From Turnera subulata (taxonomy: Eukaryota; Streptophyta; Magnoliopsida; Malpighiales; Passifloraceae): a DNA stretch of 64,000 bases. The notes beneath the pieces are model-generated. The model made no database searches. It was given only the letters and a program-made list of their open reading frames with translations, and was not told where the DNA came from. Location of the stretch: positions 27,403-91,402 of the forward strand of contig JAKUCV010004751.1 of assembly GCA_028386065.3 (NCBI GenBank), in the 5' to 3' direction. Both the position numbers and the translations under genes were made by a program. Below, in pieces: positions 10,740 through 22,216 of the stretch. Every line of letters begins with the position of its first letter. The stretch's first letter is position 1.

Positions 10740-11225
10740 ATCCCCTTCAATTTTGATCCCTATGATAAAATTGACCCAATTTTTAAAACTGATGTATTAC
10801 ATTGATCTAGTTGTGAAAACTCATATATTAAATTGACCCAATTATAAATTCATGTATGAAATTGATCCAATTATAAATTCATGTATGAAATTGAGCAAAA
10901 TATACAAATTGATTTTCTCAATGCAGAATTAAAAATTAATATTTATTTTCTAAAAAAATTCAAATTTAAATAAAGATTTTAAAGGCTTAAATTTTTGAAA
11001 AAATATAAAAAAGGATAAGAAGAATAAAAAATTGTGCAAACCATGGGCCTCATTACCATGTGTCAGCTCCATAGTTACCAACTTGCTGCAGCAGGTAAAA
11101 AGGACCACCTGACCCGATAAATCAAGAGTTGAGGGACGACATGAGTGAAAAAAACGAAAAAAGGACAACAAATTTGAAATCGATAAGGTGGAGGAATAGA
11201 AAAAACTATTTACTCTATTATGCCT
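10740..11225. mobile_element. Half of a second Mutator-like element
   Basis: The segment 11090-11220 is a diverged copy of the terminal repeat at 8793-8985, in the opposite orientation: AAAAGGACCACCTGACCC, GGGACGACATGAGTG and ACAACAAATTTGAAATCGATAA all have counterparts. The sequence further inside (10965-11090) also parallels the inner part of the left end. The other terminus is absent. Near 10790-10890 an ATTGA(C/T)CCAATT-type word recurs four times. Confidence 0.6.
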
Positions 11226-11490
11226 TTTTTGAAAATTAAACTTTGTGCTACAATTAGTATATGGACCCATATCACCATTTGCTTTACAAGCGCAACCATT
11301 TCCCTTTTGCTCAAAGCCACAAACCCAAGCCCAAAACCCCCATAAGAAAATTAATTAAGAAAACAAAAATGCAAAGAAGAAAAAAGGAAAAGAAAAAAAG
11401 ACAATCCAAATCGTTACTTTTTGTTTTCATCGCCGAAAAACCCCCAAGCTCGCATTTCCCTTTGCTCCCCAAATCCGCCCACCACAACCG

Positions 11491-14136
11491 ATGGCTCCAA
11501 AACCCAAAGACAGAGGCAAGACCGCCGCGTCGCCGTCGCAGCCTCCGCCGCCCATCGAAGATCTCTTCACCAACCTCAACCGCCACATCCAGGCCAACGA
11601 ATACAACCAAGCCGTCAAGGTCGCAGATCAAGGTCCCATCTTCCTCCTCCTCCTCCTCCTCCTCCTCTTCTTATTCGATTTCCCCTCTCTAGTAGTTACG
11701 TTACGCTTCAATCCTTTTAACTGTTTCATTTGTTTTTTTTTTTTACTTTTTGCAGTTCTCTCCGTTGCTCCCAACGACGAGGACGCACTCCGGTGCAAGG
11801 TGGTGGCGTTGATTAAGAATGACAACATCGAGAAAGCCCTTTCCACCGTCGCCTCCGCCGCTATCCTCCTCCCCGATTTCGCCCACCTCAAGGTTCTTCC
11901 TCTCCGTTTGTTAAAAAGGCTTGTTCTTTACAATTCTTAAGTCTTTTATCAGTAACCCATTATTTGTTTTACACAGGCCTACTGCCTATACAGGCAAAAT
12001 AAGTTGAACGAAGCACTTGATTCCTTGAAAGGGGTGGACCGGAATAACCCGGAGATAATGCTATTGGAATCTCAGATTCTGTACCGGCTTGGCAAAATGG
12101 ACGCTTGTGCTGACCTTAATCAGAAGCTTCTCAAGTCCAAGGTGGAGTCTGTGGAAACTAATCTGGTAGCTGGCCTGGTTATGGGCGGTAGGGCAGCTGA
12201 GGTGCAGAAGATATTGGAGGCTAACCGGATTAAGGCCTCGAGCAGCTTCGAGTTGGCGTTTAATGTCGCCTGCTCCTTGATTGAGAAGGGTAACTACAAT
12301 GATGCAGAACAACTCTTGCTCAGCTCTCGAAGGTAAGAGCTTTGCTCTTTAGTAATTACCACTCGATGGGGGTTTTGTTGGTTAAGTGTTTGGTTTTAGC
12401 TGCATTGGTTAGGGGAAGGAAGTAGTTTGTGCTATTTTTGTTTGTGGCCTAGTGGAATGCCTGCTGATGTTTTGCAAAGGGTTTTCTTTATGGATACTGA
12501 ATGTTAGAAAGTTTCTGCGAGGAAGTTAGGATGGTGATTTCGGTAGTCCTGATGTGGGATTTCGGATATCTGTTTCAGGATTGGTCAGGAAACACTGATG
12601 GACGATAACTGGGCTGAGGAAGAGATAGAAATTGATTTGGCTCCTATCGCGGTCCAGTTGGCATATGTCCAGCAGGTAAGATGATGATGATGATTTCATG
12701 CGAAATTGATTTGAACATACTTGTCACGTAAAAAGATTTTTGAATGGTCGCTGATGCAAATGGTTTGTTTCTTCAGCACTTGGGAAACTCACAAGTCGCC
12801 ATGGGAGCTTACACGGATATTATTAATAAGAATTTGGGAGATGATGAATCATCTCTGGCGGTAGCAGTAAACAACCTTGTTGCACTGAGAGGTGCAAAAG
12901 ATGTTTCTGATAGTCTGAGAAAGCTTGATCGTCTGAAAGATCCAGAGGCACAAGGTTTTCAGCTTTCTCGTGGACTTGACAAGCTTTCTCCAAAGCAAAG
13001 GGAGGCGATATATGCTAATCGAGTCCTTTTGCTTCTGCATGCAAATAAGATGGATCAGGTCCTCCCTTCAACCTTTGCCATTTCTTTATTTATGATGTAC
13101 TCCATAATGTACTTGTTTGGGTTGTTAACTTCCCTTTTGACAGGCTCGAGAACTTGTCGCTGCACTGTCAGACATGTTTCCTAACAGTGTGATGCCTGTT
13201 CTGCTTCAAGCTGCCGTCTTAGTCAGAGAGAACAAGGCTGGAAGAGCAGAAGAGATGCTCGGCCAGTATGCTGAAAAGTTCCCAGATAAGTCCAGGATCG
13301 TTCTTCTGGCAAGGGCACAAGTTGCTGCTGCCGCTAGTCATCCACAAATTGCTGCCGATTCCCTGGCCAAAATACCTGATATTCAGCACATGCCTGCTAC
13401 TGTTTCCACTATCGTGGCCCTTAAAGAGCGTGCTGGAGATATTGATGGTGCTTCTGCAGTATTTGACTCAGCTATCAAGTGGTGGTCCAATGCCATGACC
13501 GAGGACAACAAGCTTAATCTTATAATGCGAGAAGCTGCTTCCTTCAAGGTCAAGCATGGGAAGGAGGAAGAGGCGGCCAGACTGTACGAGGAGCTTGTGA
13601 AAGCCCATGGAAATGTAGAAGCGTTGGCTGGATTGGTAAGTACAGTTGCCGGAGTGGACATTGGCAAGGCAGAAACATATGAGAAGAAACTGAAACCATT
13701 ACCGGGACTGAAGGGGGTTGATGTGGACAGTTTGGAAAAGACTTCTGGAGCTAAGCATGTTGTAGGTGCTTCTCCTGTTGCGGCAATGGAAACAAATGAA
13801 GAGGCTAAGAAAGAAAAACCAAAGAAAAAGAGAAAGAGAAAGCCTAGGTACCCTAAAGGGTTTGACCCTGCAAATCCTGGTCCCCCTCCAGATCCTGAAA
13901 GATGGCTGCCCAAGAGGGAGAGATCTAGTTACAGACCCAAAAGAAAGGACAAGAGAGCAGCTCAAGTAAGAGGTTCTCAGGGTGCTGTTGCTAGAGAGAA
14001 GCTTGAAGCTGCTGCTACAAGTTCCAGTTCCAGCAATACTAAGGCAAACCAAGCCAGTGCTTCCAAAGCTGCATCACAAACAGCGGAGCAATCAAGGCCT
14101 TCATCCAAGTCATCAAGAAAGAAGTCAAGGAACTGA
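11491..14136 (+). CDS. SRP72: Signal recognition particle subunit SRP72
   Basis: This gene encodes the 72-kDa protein of the cytosolic signal recognition particle, which with SRP68 binds the SRP RNA and supports targeting of secretory proteins to the ER. Six exons give 668 residues in one frame: 11491-11632, 11756-11892, 11977-12332, 12579-12675, 12777-13058 and 13144-14136, all with GT-AG introns. The start is the first ATG that opens this frame (MAPKPKDRGK). The N-terminal two thirds is helical TPR-type repeat (for example NPEIMLLESQILYRLGKMDA). Residues about 560-615 hold the Lys-rich SRP72 RNA-binding motif with RYPKGFDP and PGPPPDPERWLPKRERS. A Ser/Lys-rich tail follows. The length is normal for plants. 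A TCC microsatellite begins intron 1 just after the donor. No damage is seen; I consider it functional. Confidence 0.95.
11643..11668 (+). repeat. TCC microsatellite in SRP72 intron 1
   Basis: About eight CTC/TCC units begin ten bases after the intron 1 donor. Length changes here would be intronic and should not alter the protein. Confidence 0.9.
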
Positions 14137-15191
14137 TAGAGGCAACCCCCAGACATTACGAGGCTGAAAAGAGGGGGAAGCATGATATATCTCTTAACCG
14201 AAGAAAGAACTGTAGTACTTTGTTAGAAATTTTGGTTTTAACTATTTTGTTAGATTTTTTGGTTTCTAACTATTATTTTAAGCTGTCTTTGCTGAAGTTG
14301 AAATTTTGTTGATTTTCTTCAGTGCTCTGAGCGGTTCTGGATTGAAATTTTAATTCAATTGAGATTCAATCTTTCTCTGCAGAATATTTGCAAGTACTGT
14401 CATTAGAAGCTATAAATATTCGTATTCTATAACATCCAGGCTTCTTCTGTTCCCTGCCATAGTAACGGCCAACGAGCTATCACGGAGGCTTCACCTCATT
14501 TGAAGGATTGGCTTGTTCGATGTTTCATCGGATACTTGTCCTCCCTTCACTCTTCTACGCAAATAGATGAAATGTTCATAGATTACAAAGAACCAATAAC
14601 CCGAATTGCTTGCTTGATTACTCATTAAACAGCGATATTTACTTATTCATAAACTCCTGGTAATATTTTTGAATCTTTTTCTGTCTGAGATATGTTCGAA
14701 ATTTGTAACTTATGTTCTAGGCACGTCATGAACTTGTAGAATGACACAGCATCCCATCAACTTGAGGCATTTTACAACCGACTTTCTATTCCGCTCATTG
14801 TTGACACAGAAATGACCCGGCAGTAAACAAGAGGCTAAGACCTCTAGGTACCAAAACATTATCAAGGAAAAAAATTAAAGTCAAAGATATACAAGATTGA
14901 GCTGCACCTTATGCATAGCTGTCGTAAGTCCTTCAAACATTCTAATTCCATAACCTCAGAGGCTAAGACCTCTAGGTACCATAGGATAAGCAATGGGAAG
15001 TACTCTGCACTCACAATAGAACGATTCTGCAGCACTCGCCGAGCCGGAAGTTTCTTTGTAGCAGGAAAAGCATGCAGCTATAACTTGCACAGACACGTTG
15101 AAGAAAACCCGGTGGTCTGCTATCATTCACCATTTGTTCTTCATCCGAGCAGCATCGATCAGCGGCTTGTAGTGAAGGATAACAGAAAGTA
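14137..15191. other. Shared 3' region of two convergent genes
   Basis: This kilobase separates the SRP72 stop from the helicase stop on the other strand and must hold both 3' untranslated regions. AT-rich TTTGTTAGA repeats follow SRP72 at 14220-14275. A 23-bp phrase, GAGGCTAAGACCTCTAGGTACCA in two pieces, occurs identically at about 14830 and 14958; its first 14 bases can form a small stem (GAGG with CCTC). No additional gene is supported. Confidence 0.55.
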
Positions 15192-18100
15192 TTACCTTCG
15201 AATTCGGATGCCAGGTATATCTTTCAAACCCATTTTTAGTGCTGTTTTCCTGAAGAGAGGAGGCGGTTTTTGTAAACCTATTGACTCAGAAAATTGCTTG
15301 GCTAGTTCTACCAGAGAAGTTTTATCCCTGCCAATTTCCCTGATCGAGTTATAATATCCTAGCCAAGCATGATATGCAGCTTCTTTCATGCTACTATCAA
15401 TCTTGGACATTGAATCATCAATCTGCAGAAGTAAAAAGTCACCTTGCATTACACATACCATCCTAAACAATTTTCAACTCTGTAATAGATAGATTAAACT
15501 TACAAATTACAGGATATGAAACAGTTTGCCTAAAAATTACTTTTTTTAAGTTTTAACATTTAAGAGCAAATACCAGATTTGTAATTTCAGCTCTTTCCCC
15601 TATGACATACTAGTAGAATTATAAAGCATAGATTGAAGCATCAATGCAACGAAAGAAACAAATAAGTTAGAAAGGAACCTTATGTTTAGTTTCCTGATCC
15701 ATCAGGGGTAAAGGAATTTTCTCAAGAGGCAAGTCTTTCAACTCGTCCAAGAAATACTCTTCCCAAGGAGCGAGCATTAATATCCCTTCTCCATCCTTTC
15801 CTTCACGTCCTGTTCTCCCAAGACGATGTATATATTGTTCCCGGTCAGAAGGGATACCCACCTGATGATAACAAAACCTATTTATTATTTGAAAGCACTA
15901 AGAAATGAGGCATGTATAATCAACTACAAGGGACAACAACCGTGTTTCAGGCAAGAATGTAAGCCACATGCATATAAATTTGTTAAGGCTGGTGCATTAA
16001 TACCTGGATAACCAAAGTGACATCAGGGTAATTCATTCCACGAGCTGAAACATCAGATGTAACAAGTACCAAACGTTTTGATTCCCTGAATTCATCAGAA
16101 ACACGAGTCCGATGAAGTTGAGGCTTTCTAGAATGCATCTCTCTGACACTCATATTCATTTCACGCAGGAGTAGAAACATGAGCGACGTAACCATTCCAG
16201 TTGTGCAGAAAACAATGACCTGCACTCACATAGAATAAATAAGTGTTCACACATGCCTTACATGAAGATGAAATAGATGTGTCACATCATCTCACCTTGT
16301 AATCAGGGGCTTTCGAAATATGCTCCTTTAGAAGATGGTAGACTGCTTGAAAATGGGACTCATGTGGGATAACTAGAAAAGACTGTTTAACCTACAATCA
16401 AGACAGAAACCTAGTGTTAATGGTGCTGCAGGGAAACGTCATGACATCCAGTTCACAAAAATGTGACGGGCAACCTAAATTTGGCCATAAGCATTTTACA
16501 ACACCAAAACAAGCATAAGACAAAATCTGAAGAAATAATGTTATCATTTGTTAGAATAGAGATGATGGCAGCCAAAAAGGTTAGGAAAACCTTGCAAAAT
16601 CTGTTGTCAAATTAATGATAAAAGTTAATGTAATATATCGTATACCTTAACAGGAGTCTCCACAGAGCCTAATCCTACTGTATTAACAACCATATGGTCT
16701 TTTTTCAGAACAAGCTGCGATATGCGACGAACCTGCATTAGGATGATCAGACACAATGAGATACAAAGAACTCCCATGCGATAACTGCTTCTTGTCAACC
16801 ATCACCAAAAGGGAAAGTATATCTAACCTCTTTCGGAATTGTGGCAGAAAATAGCAAGGACTGTCTTTGACGTGGCAAGCAATCTATTATTTTCTCCACA
16901 TCCTTCCGGAACCCAAGGTGAAGTAAGTGATCAGCTTCATCAAGTATAAGCATCTTCAAGGCCATCAAATGCACGGACAAACCACCTCTATTCTCTATGT
17001 GATCCAGCAGCCTACCAGGAGTAGCAACAATTATCTGGAAACTCATTCTAATTAGAAATAGGTTTTGAAATACCAAAAAAAAAAAAAAAGAACTAAGAGC
17101 TCTTATTTATTCATCTATTTGGTAGCTATATGCATTAAATATTTGAAAGCAAGCAAGCAGCATCACATCAGCATACCTGGCAAGGATTTGATTCCAGGCG
17201 CTTCTGATCATCTTTGAAACGAGTTCCTCCAACTAGTGTTTGCACACCTATTCCATCATGGTACTTGAGCATAGCATTTGCTTCTGCAGCTATTTGACTT
17301 GCTAGTTCTCTTGTGGGACAGAGAATAAGCACATATACTGGAGGCACCCGATGACGGGAATTGCTACTCACAGCCTTCAGAACTGCTTCAATTGCAGGAA
17401 GCTGCTCGTTTTAATAACATTACAGAAGGAGATAACCTAAATAACCATGAATTAATTCATAATGTCAGGGCACTTGTAATGTACCAAAAATGCAGCACTT
17501 TTCCCTGTGCCAGTTTTGGCTTTGACCAAAGCATCCTTGCCTGCTCAAAATCAAATGAAAATAGTCAGAAAAAGCTTTTCTCATGTAGTTTAAGCAAACC
17601 GAGAGCGCTATGTTATAAGCAACTAGCATGGACTGCAACTACTATGTGGATTTCTAAGATCTAGATCAAGCAACAGAGAACCTTGAGTGCTCAAAGGATC
17701 GATGCATCATATGACAAGAATTGAATGAAGAAAAAGATTGCAGAAAGGCCAGTCTCTAAAGATCTATCCAGAAGGTCCCTAACACACACAGAACAATCCA
17801 TGCATAAATCGTTTCATGCCTAATTGAACGTTTGACCATTAGCTATATTCGTGTTCAAGCCATTATGACTGTACATAAGTCTCTTGAACATAATAATGCT
17901 TACCAGAGAAAAGAAAAATAAACAATTCTAACTATACAGTTATCGATAGCATAAACAATAGAATAGGAGAAGGATCCTAGAAACAGCTTAACATACCCTC
18001 GAGGCAAACAGAAAGAGTGGCCTCCTGTACCCTGGTCATTTGGACATAGCCAGATGCTGTAAGTGCCTTAACAGTCAGTGGAGATATCCCACACTCATCA

Positions 18101-19372
18101 AACCTGGAGAAAGAAAGAAAACCAGGGACATCACCAGCTAAGGACAGACAACTCAAAAATAAATTTCAATAATTACTACCGAACACTATTTCTTGAACCA
18201 AGATCTTACCTTTTCTCAGACAGGACCGATTCCTCCTCGTACGTCTCATTCAACTCCTCCTTCCTCTTCTGAAGCTCCAGCCTAATCCTCTCTATATCAT
18301 TCCCATCTTCAAAATCCTTCAACGGCACTCTTTTTGTCACCTTCACATCATACTTCCCTAATGCAGCTCTACTACCAACCTCCTTCACACTAACTCCCTC
18401 CCCTTCCTCCTCCTCGTCATCATCGTCGTCATCACTGTCATTCCTCCAAAACCTCTTCTCTTTCCTATCAGAAAACCCACGATTACTTCTCATATGATCC
18501 CTCCCATCTCGTGAATCTTTAGAAACCTCAAGCTTCTTCTTCGGATCATTAAAAAACCCATAATCCCCATCATCTTCATTATCCCTCACATTTGACAAAT
18601 ACTTTAAACCCCCACGATTACTCTTACTCCCCATATAGTCCCTCACATTTAATGAGTCCTTCTTCAACCCCTCACGCTTCTTCGCACTCTTCTCAGGATC
18701 ATTAAAAAACCCATAATCTGTATCGCCTTCATTATCATCATCATCACCGGAAGAACTCTCATTTCTCCTGAACTTCCTCTGCCTCGGCCTCACCGAATCG
18801 CTCCTCCCCTGAAAGGCCTGCACCGAAAAGTTTCTACCTTTACTATATTTCCAACCATTTTCGCCGGCCCGAATCGAATTACTCCCTCCTGATATCAATC
18901 CCCGCAAATCCACCGGCGAATTGATCGACCCCGGCCGCCGATTGCGCGAATTAACCGGTCCCGGCCGTTCATTCGCAGCCTTCGACACCGGCCCATCGTC
19001 CTCGTTCCACAAATCTTCCGCCCCTGCTTTCATGAAACGGTCGGCGAGGGCTTTGATGTGGGCGGTGGGGCTCATCGGGGAGGGGGTGGTGGAGGAGGAT
19101 GCGCTTTCGGGGCTCAACTTCGGGTCGGGTTGTGGGGCGAGCTTGGATCGGATTTGGGTTCGAACCCGGGCTTGGTAGAGCTGCTTTTCGTGCTCGAGGA
19201 GACGCTTCTCTTTCTCCCTGGCTTTCTTCTCGTGGAGGCGCTTCCATTGCCATTTGTTTATGCCTCCAGGGAAGGTGCGTGGCCCGCCGCCCATGAGGCG
19301 GGTGAGGAGTCCCCGTGACCGGAGCAGGTCCGGTAAGGGCTTGCAGCGGCGGAGGAAGATCGGCGAGTACAT
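15192..19372 (-). CDS. DEAD-box ATP-dependent RNA helicase, plant RH26/RH31/RH33-like
   Basis: Ten exons (minus) give 856 residues: 19372-18210, 18103-17997, 17540-17485, 17401-17177, 17034-16828, 16732-16646, 16391-16296, 16219-16004, 15861-15679, 15422-15192, all GT-AG and in frame. The product unwinds RNA using ATP. The N-terminal 387 residues are long and charged, with GGGPRTFPGGINKWQWKR and repeated DYGFFNDP segments. The core follows: Q motif from R388, AKTGTGKS at 431-438, PTRELA 471-476, VGGT 499-502, TPGR 522-525, DEAD 549-552, SAT 580-582, SARG 705-708 and HRLGRTGR 731-738. All catalytic motifs are intact. The Arg/Leu-rich start suggests a mitochondrial or plastid targeting peptide, which is inference. 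The start chosen is MYSPIFL; an upstream in-frame ATG at 19393 lies in a CA repeat. Which numbered RH gene it matches is not settled. Confidence 0.92.
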
Positions 19373-19373
19373 T

Positions 19374-19378
19374 GCACA

Positions 19379-19413
<35 letters not shown>
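19374..19413 (-). repeat. CA/GA compound microsatellite overlapping the helicase 5' leader
   Basis: About eleven CA units followed by about nine GA units (plus strand) sit directly next to the helicase start codon at 19372-19370. Read on the minus strand they give TC then TG repeats and create a second in-frame ATG at 19393 that would prefix the protein with Met-(Cys-Val) repeats. Repeat length polymorphism would change this extension and its frame. Confidence 0.85.
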
Positions 19414-19414
<1 letters not shown>

Positions 19415-19439
19415 CTTAGGTTGAAATGGAGGGTTTTGG

Positions 19440-20367
19440 TAGGGTTTAAGGACAAAGAGGAGAAGTGGAAGGCAAAAACAAAATCTTAAAAATTACTAGG
19501 CAATTCTAAAAACATATAGTGGTGGAAATAGTTTTAAAAATTACGAGGAATATTTGTTCTTAATTTTACTATTGACCAAAACTAGGGATCGGAAATAGTT
19601 TTTAATAGTGAAAAATGGGTTTTAATTTAATCGGCTTAGTGGCTTTTTTTTAAAAAAAATCTATAAAGGAAAAAACCTTTCAAAAGAGTTTCAAAATAAA
19701 ATGACTTAAATATATCACGGTAAATTTCTAAAAGAATATATATGAAGCTAAACATTTCTCCAATATTAATACTATTTACGAGTTGTTCTATTGGCAACGG
19801 GCAGCCCCATCCTCACAACCTCCATGTATTTTTTTTTTTTTTAGAATTTATGTAAGTATGATGAGTGAATCTTCTATTAAAATTTTTTAACATAAATTTA
19901 TGTAACTTTTTCTTTTTTAAAAAAAAAATTTATGTAATTTTTTTGACAAGATTTGTGTGAATAGTGGGTCGAGCCATGAGAGTCGGATCCACATGTTGGC
20001 ATATGCACGTGGCACCGACCCTCCTATTGGACAGTGAATAATTTTGTCTATTTTAACAAATCCTAAATATATACTTGGTTACTGTAAAAAATGTCATCTT
20101 TACCAAAATTTGGTAAATAAATGACCTCAATGGCTCAAGTTTAATTTGATAGTTTTCAGAGTGTCCCTTGGATATATATATATATATATATAATCAAACA
20201 TCAGCAGCCAACCTTGATTCCTGATCCACTCAAATGACAAACAAAATCTGGAGATACTTATAATTATGTAAATTATTATGAGCAGCATTCGACCATCTGT
20301 CTTTAAAGAATGAAAAGTACAAATATCATGTATGACTGTATCATTTTTATGGATTCATGTTCCAAAT
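19440..20367. other. AT-rich intergenic DNA upstream of the helicase
   Basis: The helicase promoter should lie here, but no clear TATA box could be fixed. The segment includes poly-T/poly-A runs, an AT microsatellite at 20171-20192 and the left copy of a 110-bp direct repeat (19819-19930). No gene is seen. Confidence 0.5.
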
Positions 20368-20880
20368 TCAAAATCTTATATGCCCATAACGTACTAAATT
20401 TTTGGTACAACGACGAACCATGTAATAGGCAAGGAATGCTATGAGTGCCAGGAATATAGCAACTACTACGCCTACCCAAACGACCATCCTAATAGATATA
20501 GGTCTCACAAGCCTGTGTAGTGGCATCAACGACTCCAGAAGGGAAGAAGGTGTATTCTGATCCATGGGTGGAGTTGTGTATCTCTGAATTCTGATCTTTC
20601 AAAAAAATTACTTTGATTTGTCAAGAATGCTTTTCTTTGAAGGAGATCTCTTCTTTGTATGTGGAGGAAATATCTTCTCTAAACAACTTTATACACAAAA
20701 ACTTGAGAATTCCTCCGGAAAAACAAATCCTCCAATCCATAAATGTGGTGTGGTTTCTTGAAAAAGGCCTCCATGTATTTTTTTTAGAATTTATGTAAGT
20801 ATGGTGAGTGAGTCTTTCTAATAAAATTTTGTAACATAAATTTATATAACTTTTTTTTCTTCTTCTTTTTAAAGAATTTA
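19819..20880. repeat. 110-bp direct repeats flanking a 840-bp segment
   Basis: The phrase CCTCCATGTATTTTTTT...AGAATTTATGTAAGTATG, then GAGTGA and TAACATAAATTTAT, occurs at 19819-19930 and again at 20767-20880 with about 90 percent identity by eye. The broken RING/TM gene copy at 20368-20565 lies between. They may be remnants of a segmental duplication; LTR-like TG/CA ends were not seen. Confidence 0.7.
20368..20565 (-). pseudogene. N-terminal piece of a membrane-anchored RING-type gene
   Basis: A 65-codon frame starts MDQNTPSSLLESL, carries PLHRLVRPISIRM, then one strong membrane segment (about residues 27-49, VVWVGVVVAIFLALIAFLAYYMV) ending RRC. It is clearly related to the start of the broken gene at 26322 on the plus strand: MDQ, ESL, HRLVR, IRMV, AIFLALIA and VRR are shared. 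The RING half is absent and the frame ends 12 residues after the membrane segment. It is most likely a truncated duplicate. Expression as a tiny membrane protein cannot be excluded. Confidence 0.55.
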
Positions 20881-21247
20881 TGCTCTCATGGCTGTCAAAA
20901 ACTCGTTTGAAAATGATTTTAGCTCACGGTTCTTCTCTTCTTCTTCTTCCTCTTCTGTTTTTTCTTTCTCTTTCCTTTTTTCTTTGATTCCTCATATTAT
21001 CATTAACAATTGTGGTTATCTAATTTTGTAGGAACACTGCAACCAGTTGAATAACGCACTTACAGGGACCGATCATTCTTGAACCGCTCTCATTCTAAAG
21101 GTTTTATTGGTATATCTTGTGAGCTATCAGTATTCTCCCAAACTTTGGAGGTAGTTCTTCAGGGAATTTGTATATTTTGTCTAGTTACGGGCATGTGTTG
21201 GAATCCCTCTGCTTTTATCCAATCCATCAACTTGCTTAGAGTCTAAT
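20881..21247. other. Intergenic, nothing recognised
   Basis: Pyrimidine-rich TTCTTCTTC tract at 20930-20990 and otherwise unique sequence up to the LTR at 21248. No gene or element end could be supported. Confidence 0.5.
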
Positions 21248-21696
21248 TGTCACGCACCGGGATATTTTGTGCGCGACCTGGAGAGGGGGGGACCGTTTCA
21301 AGCATTTCAATGTCTACTGGTGCCACCCCTAGGAATGCTCCAGATGCTCTTTAGGGGGAGGACCCCTACCCGGCTGATGCGTGATGCGGAGAGATCGAGC
21401 TATATGCATACTTGGTTCCTGTCAGTGGTATAATGAATGTTGGTGGCAATAGCGATTGTAAGTGTTCTGCCCTGTATGCACAAGTCTCGCCGAGCCAGGC
21501 AAGGCTTAGTGCGGGATTGTGCAAGATACTTGGCACAACTGGTCGGGAGCTATTGCCGCTTCCCTGACGAGCCCATGGCAGGGCGAAACCAGTATTGCAT
21601 GCTCGAAGGACTCAAAGGCTGAATCTCGAGGAGGTATGGGATCCTCGGGATGCCGCACGGGCGCAGTGTGCTGCGCGAGGCTCTTGGCCCGTGACA
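21248..21696 (+). repeat. 5' LTR of the small LTR element
   Basis: 449 bp, TGTCACG...CGTGACA. Its first 67 bases recur at 22150-22216, including CACCGGGATATTTTGTGCGC and the G run; the G run is one or two bases longer in the second copy. Confidence 0.8.
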
Positions 21697-22216
21697 GATG
21701 GTAGCGGAGCGGTACGCACAAATATTGTTGCTTGATATGGAGGCGGGTGTGCCTCGCATGGTCGCCTAACGAAGTGGGCGATAACGACTTGCTTGGGGGA
21801 AGCAAGCCGATGTGGGGGAACGTGGTTTAATCCAATCAGAGAAGAGAGTAATGGCTTCGACGGAGGAGGGTTGCAAGCAGGCCCATGCGGACAGTTTAGC
21901 ACGCCAAGCGCTCAGGGGAGTAGGCAGGGTGCCCGGCCTGGACAACGACAGGAGATCGTTGGGGCACGGTAGAGACTCGAGTGGTGCGCTGTTTGGCCCA
22001 AGAAAATGAGAAGCGCTGCACGTCCTGATTGTGAAAGTGACTCGTTCCATTCGTAGCAAGTAACAGTACGAGTGTGAAAGATTCTGGGCAGAGTCTAAAA
22101 CTTCTCTCACCCTAGCACGAGGGCGTGCTAGATTATGGGTGTGGGAGAGTGTCACGCACCGGGATATTTTGTGCGCGACCTGGAGAGGGGGGGGGCCGTT
22201 TCAAGCATTTCAATGT
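21248..22216 (+). mobile_element. Small non-autonomous LTR element (TRIM-like), 3' LTR truncated
   Basis: A 449-bp LTR (21248-21696) begins TGTCACG and ends CGTGACA, a perfect 7-bp inverted pair. Two bases later comes a primer-binding-site-like TGGTAGCGGAGC (21699-21710). The 453-bp inside has no coding domain and ends in a purine-rich GGGTGTGGGAGAG. A second LTR then starts at 22150 but matches only for 67 bases, to 22216, where the sequence changes to gypsy protease on the minus strand. The intact element would have been about 1.35 kb. No TSD can be tested because the right end is lost. It must have relied on proteins from another element. Confidence 0.75.

Noticed and set aside
11311..11631. 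Minus-strand frame overlapping SRP72 exon 1
   Set aside because: Shadow of the SRP72 coding exon and its leader.
13383..14183. Minus-strand frames over the last SRP72 exon
   Set aside because: Shadows of the Lys/Ala-rich SRP72 tail, which lacks stops on the other strand.
15826..17664. Plus-strand frames within the helicase gene
   Set aside because: They lie across introns and opposite to exons of the helicase and show no domains.
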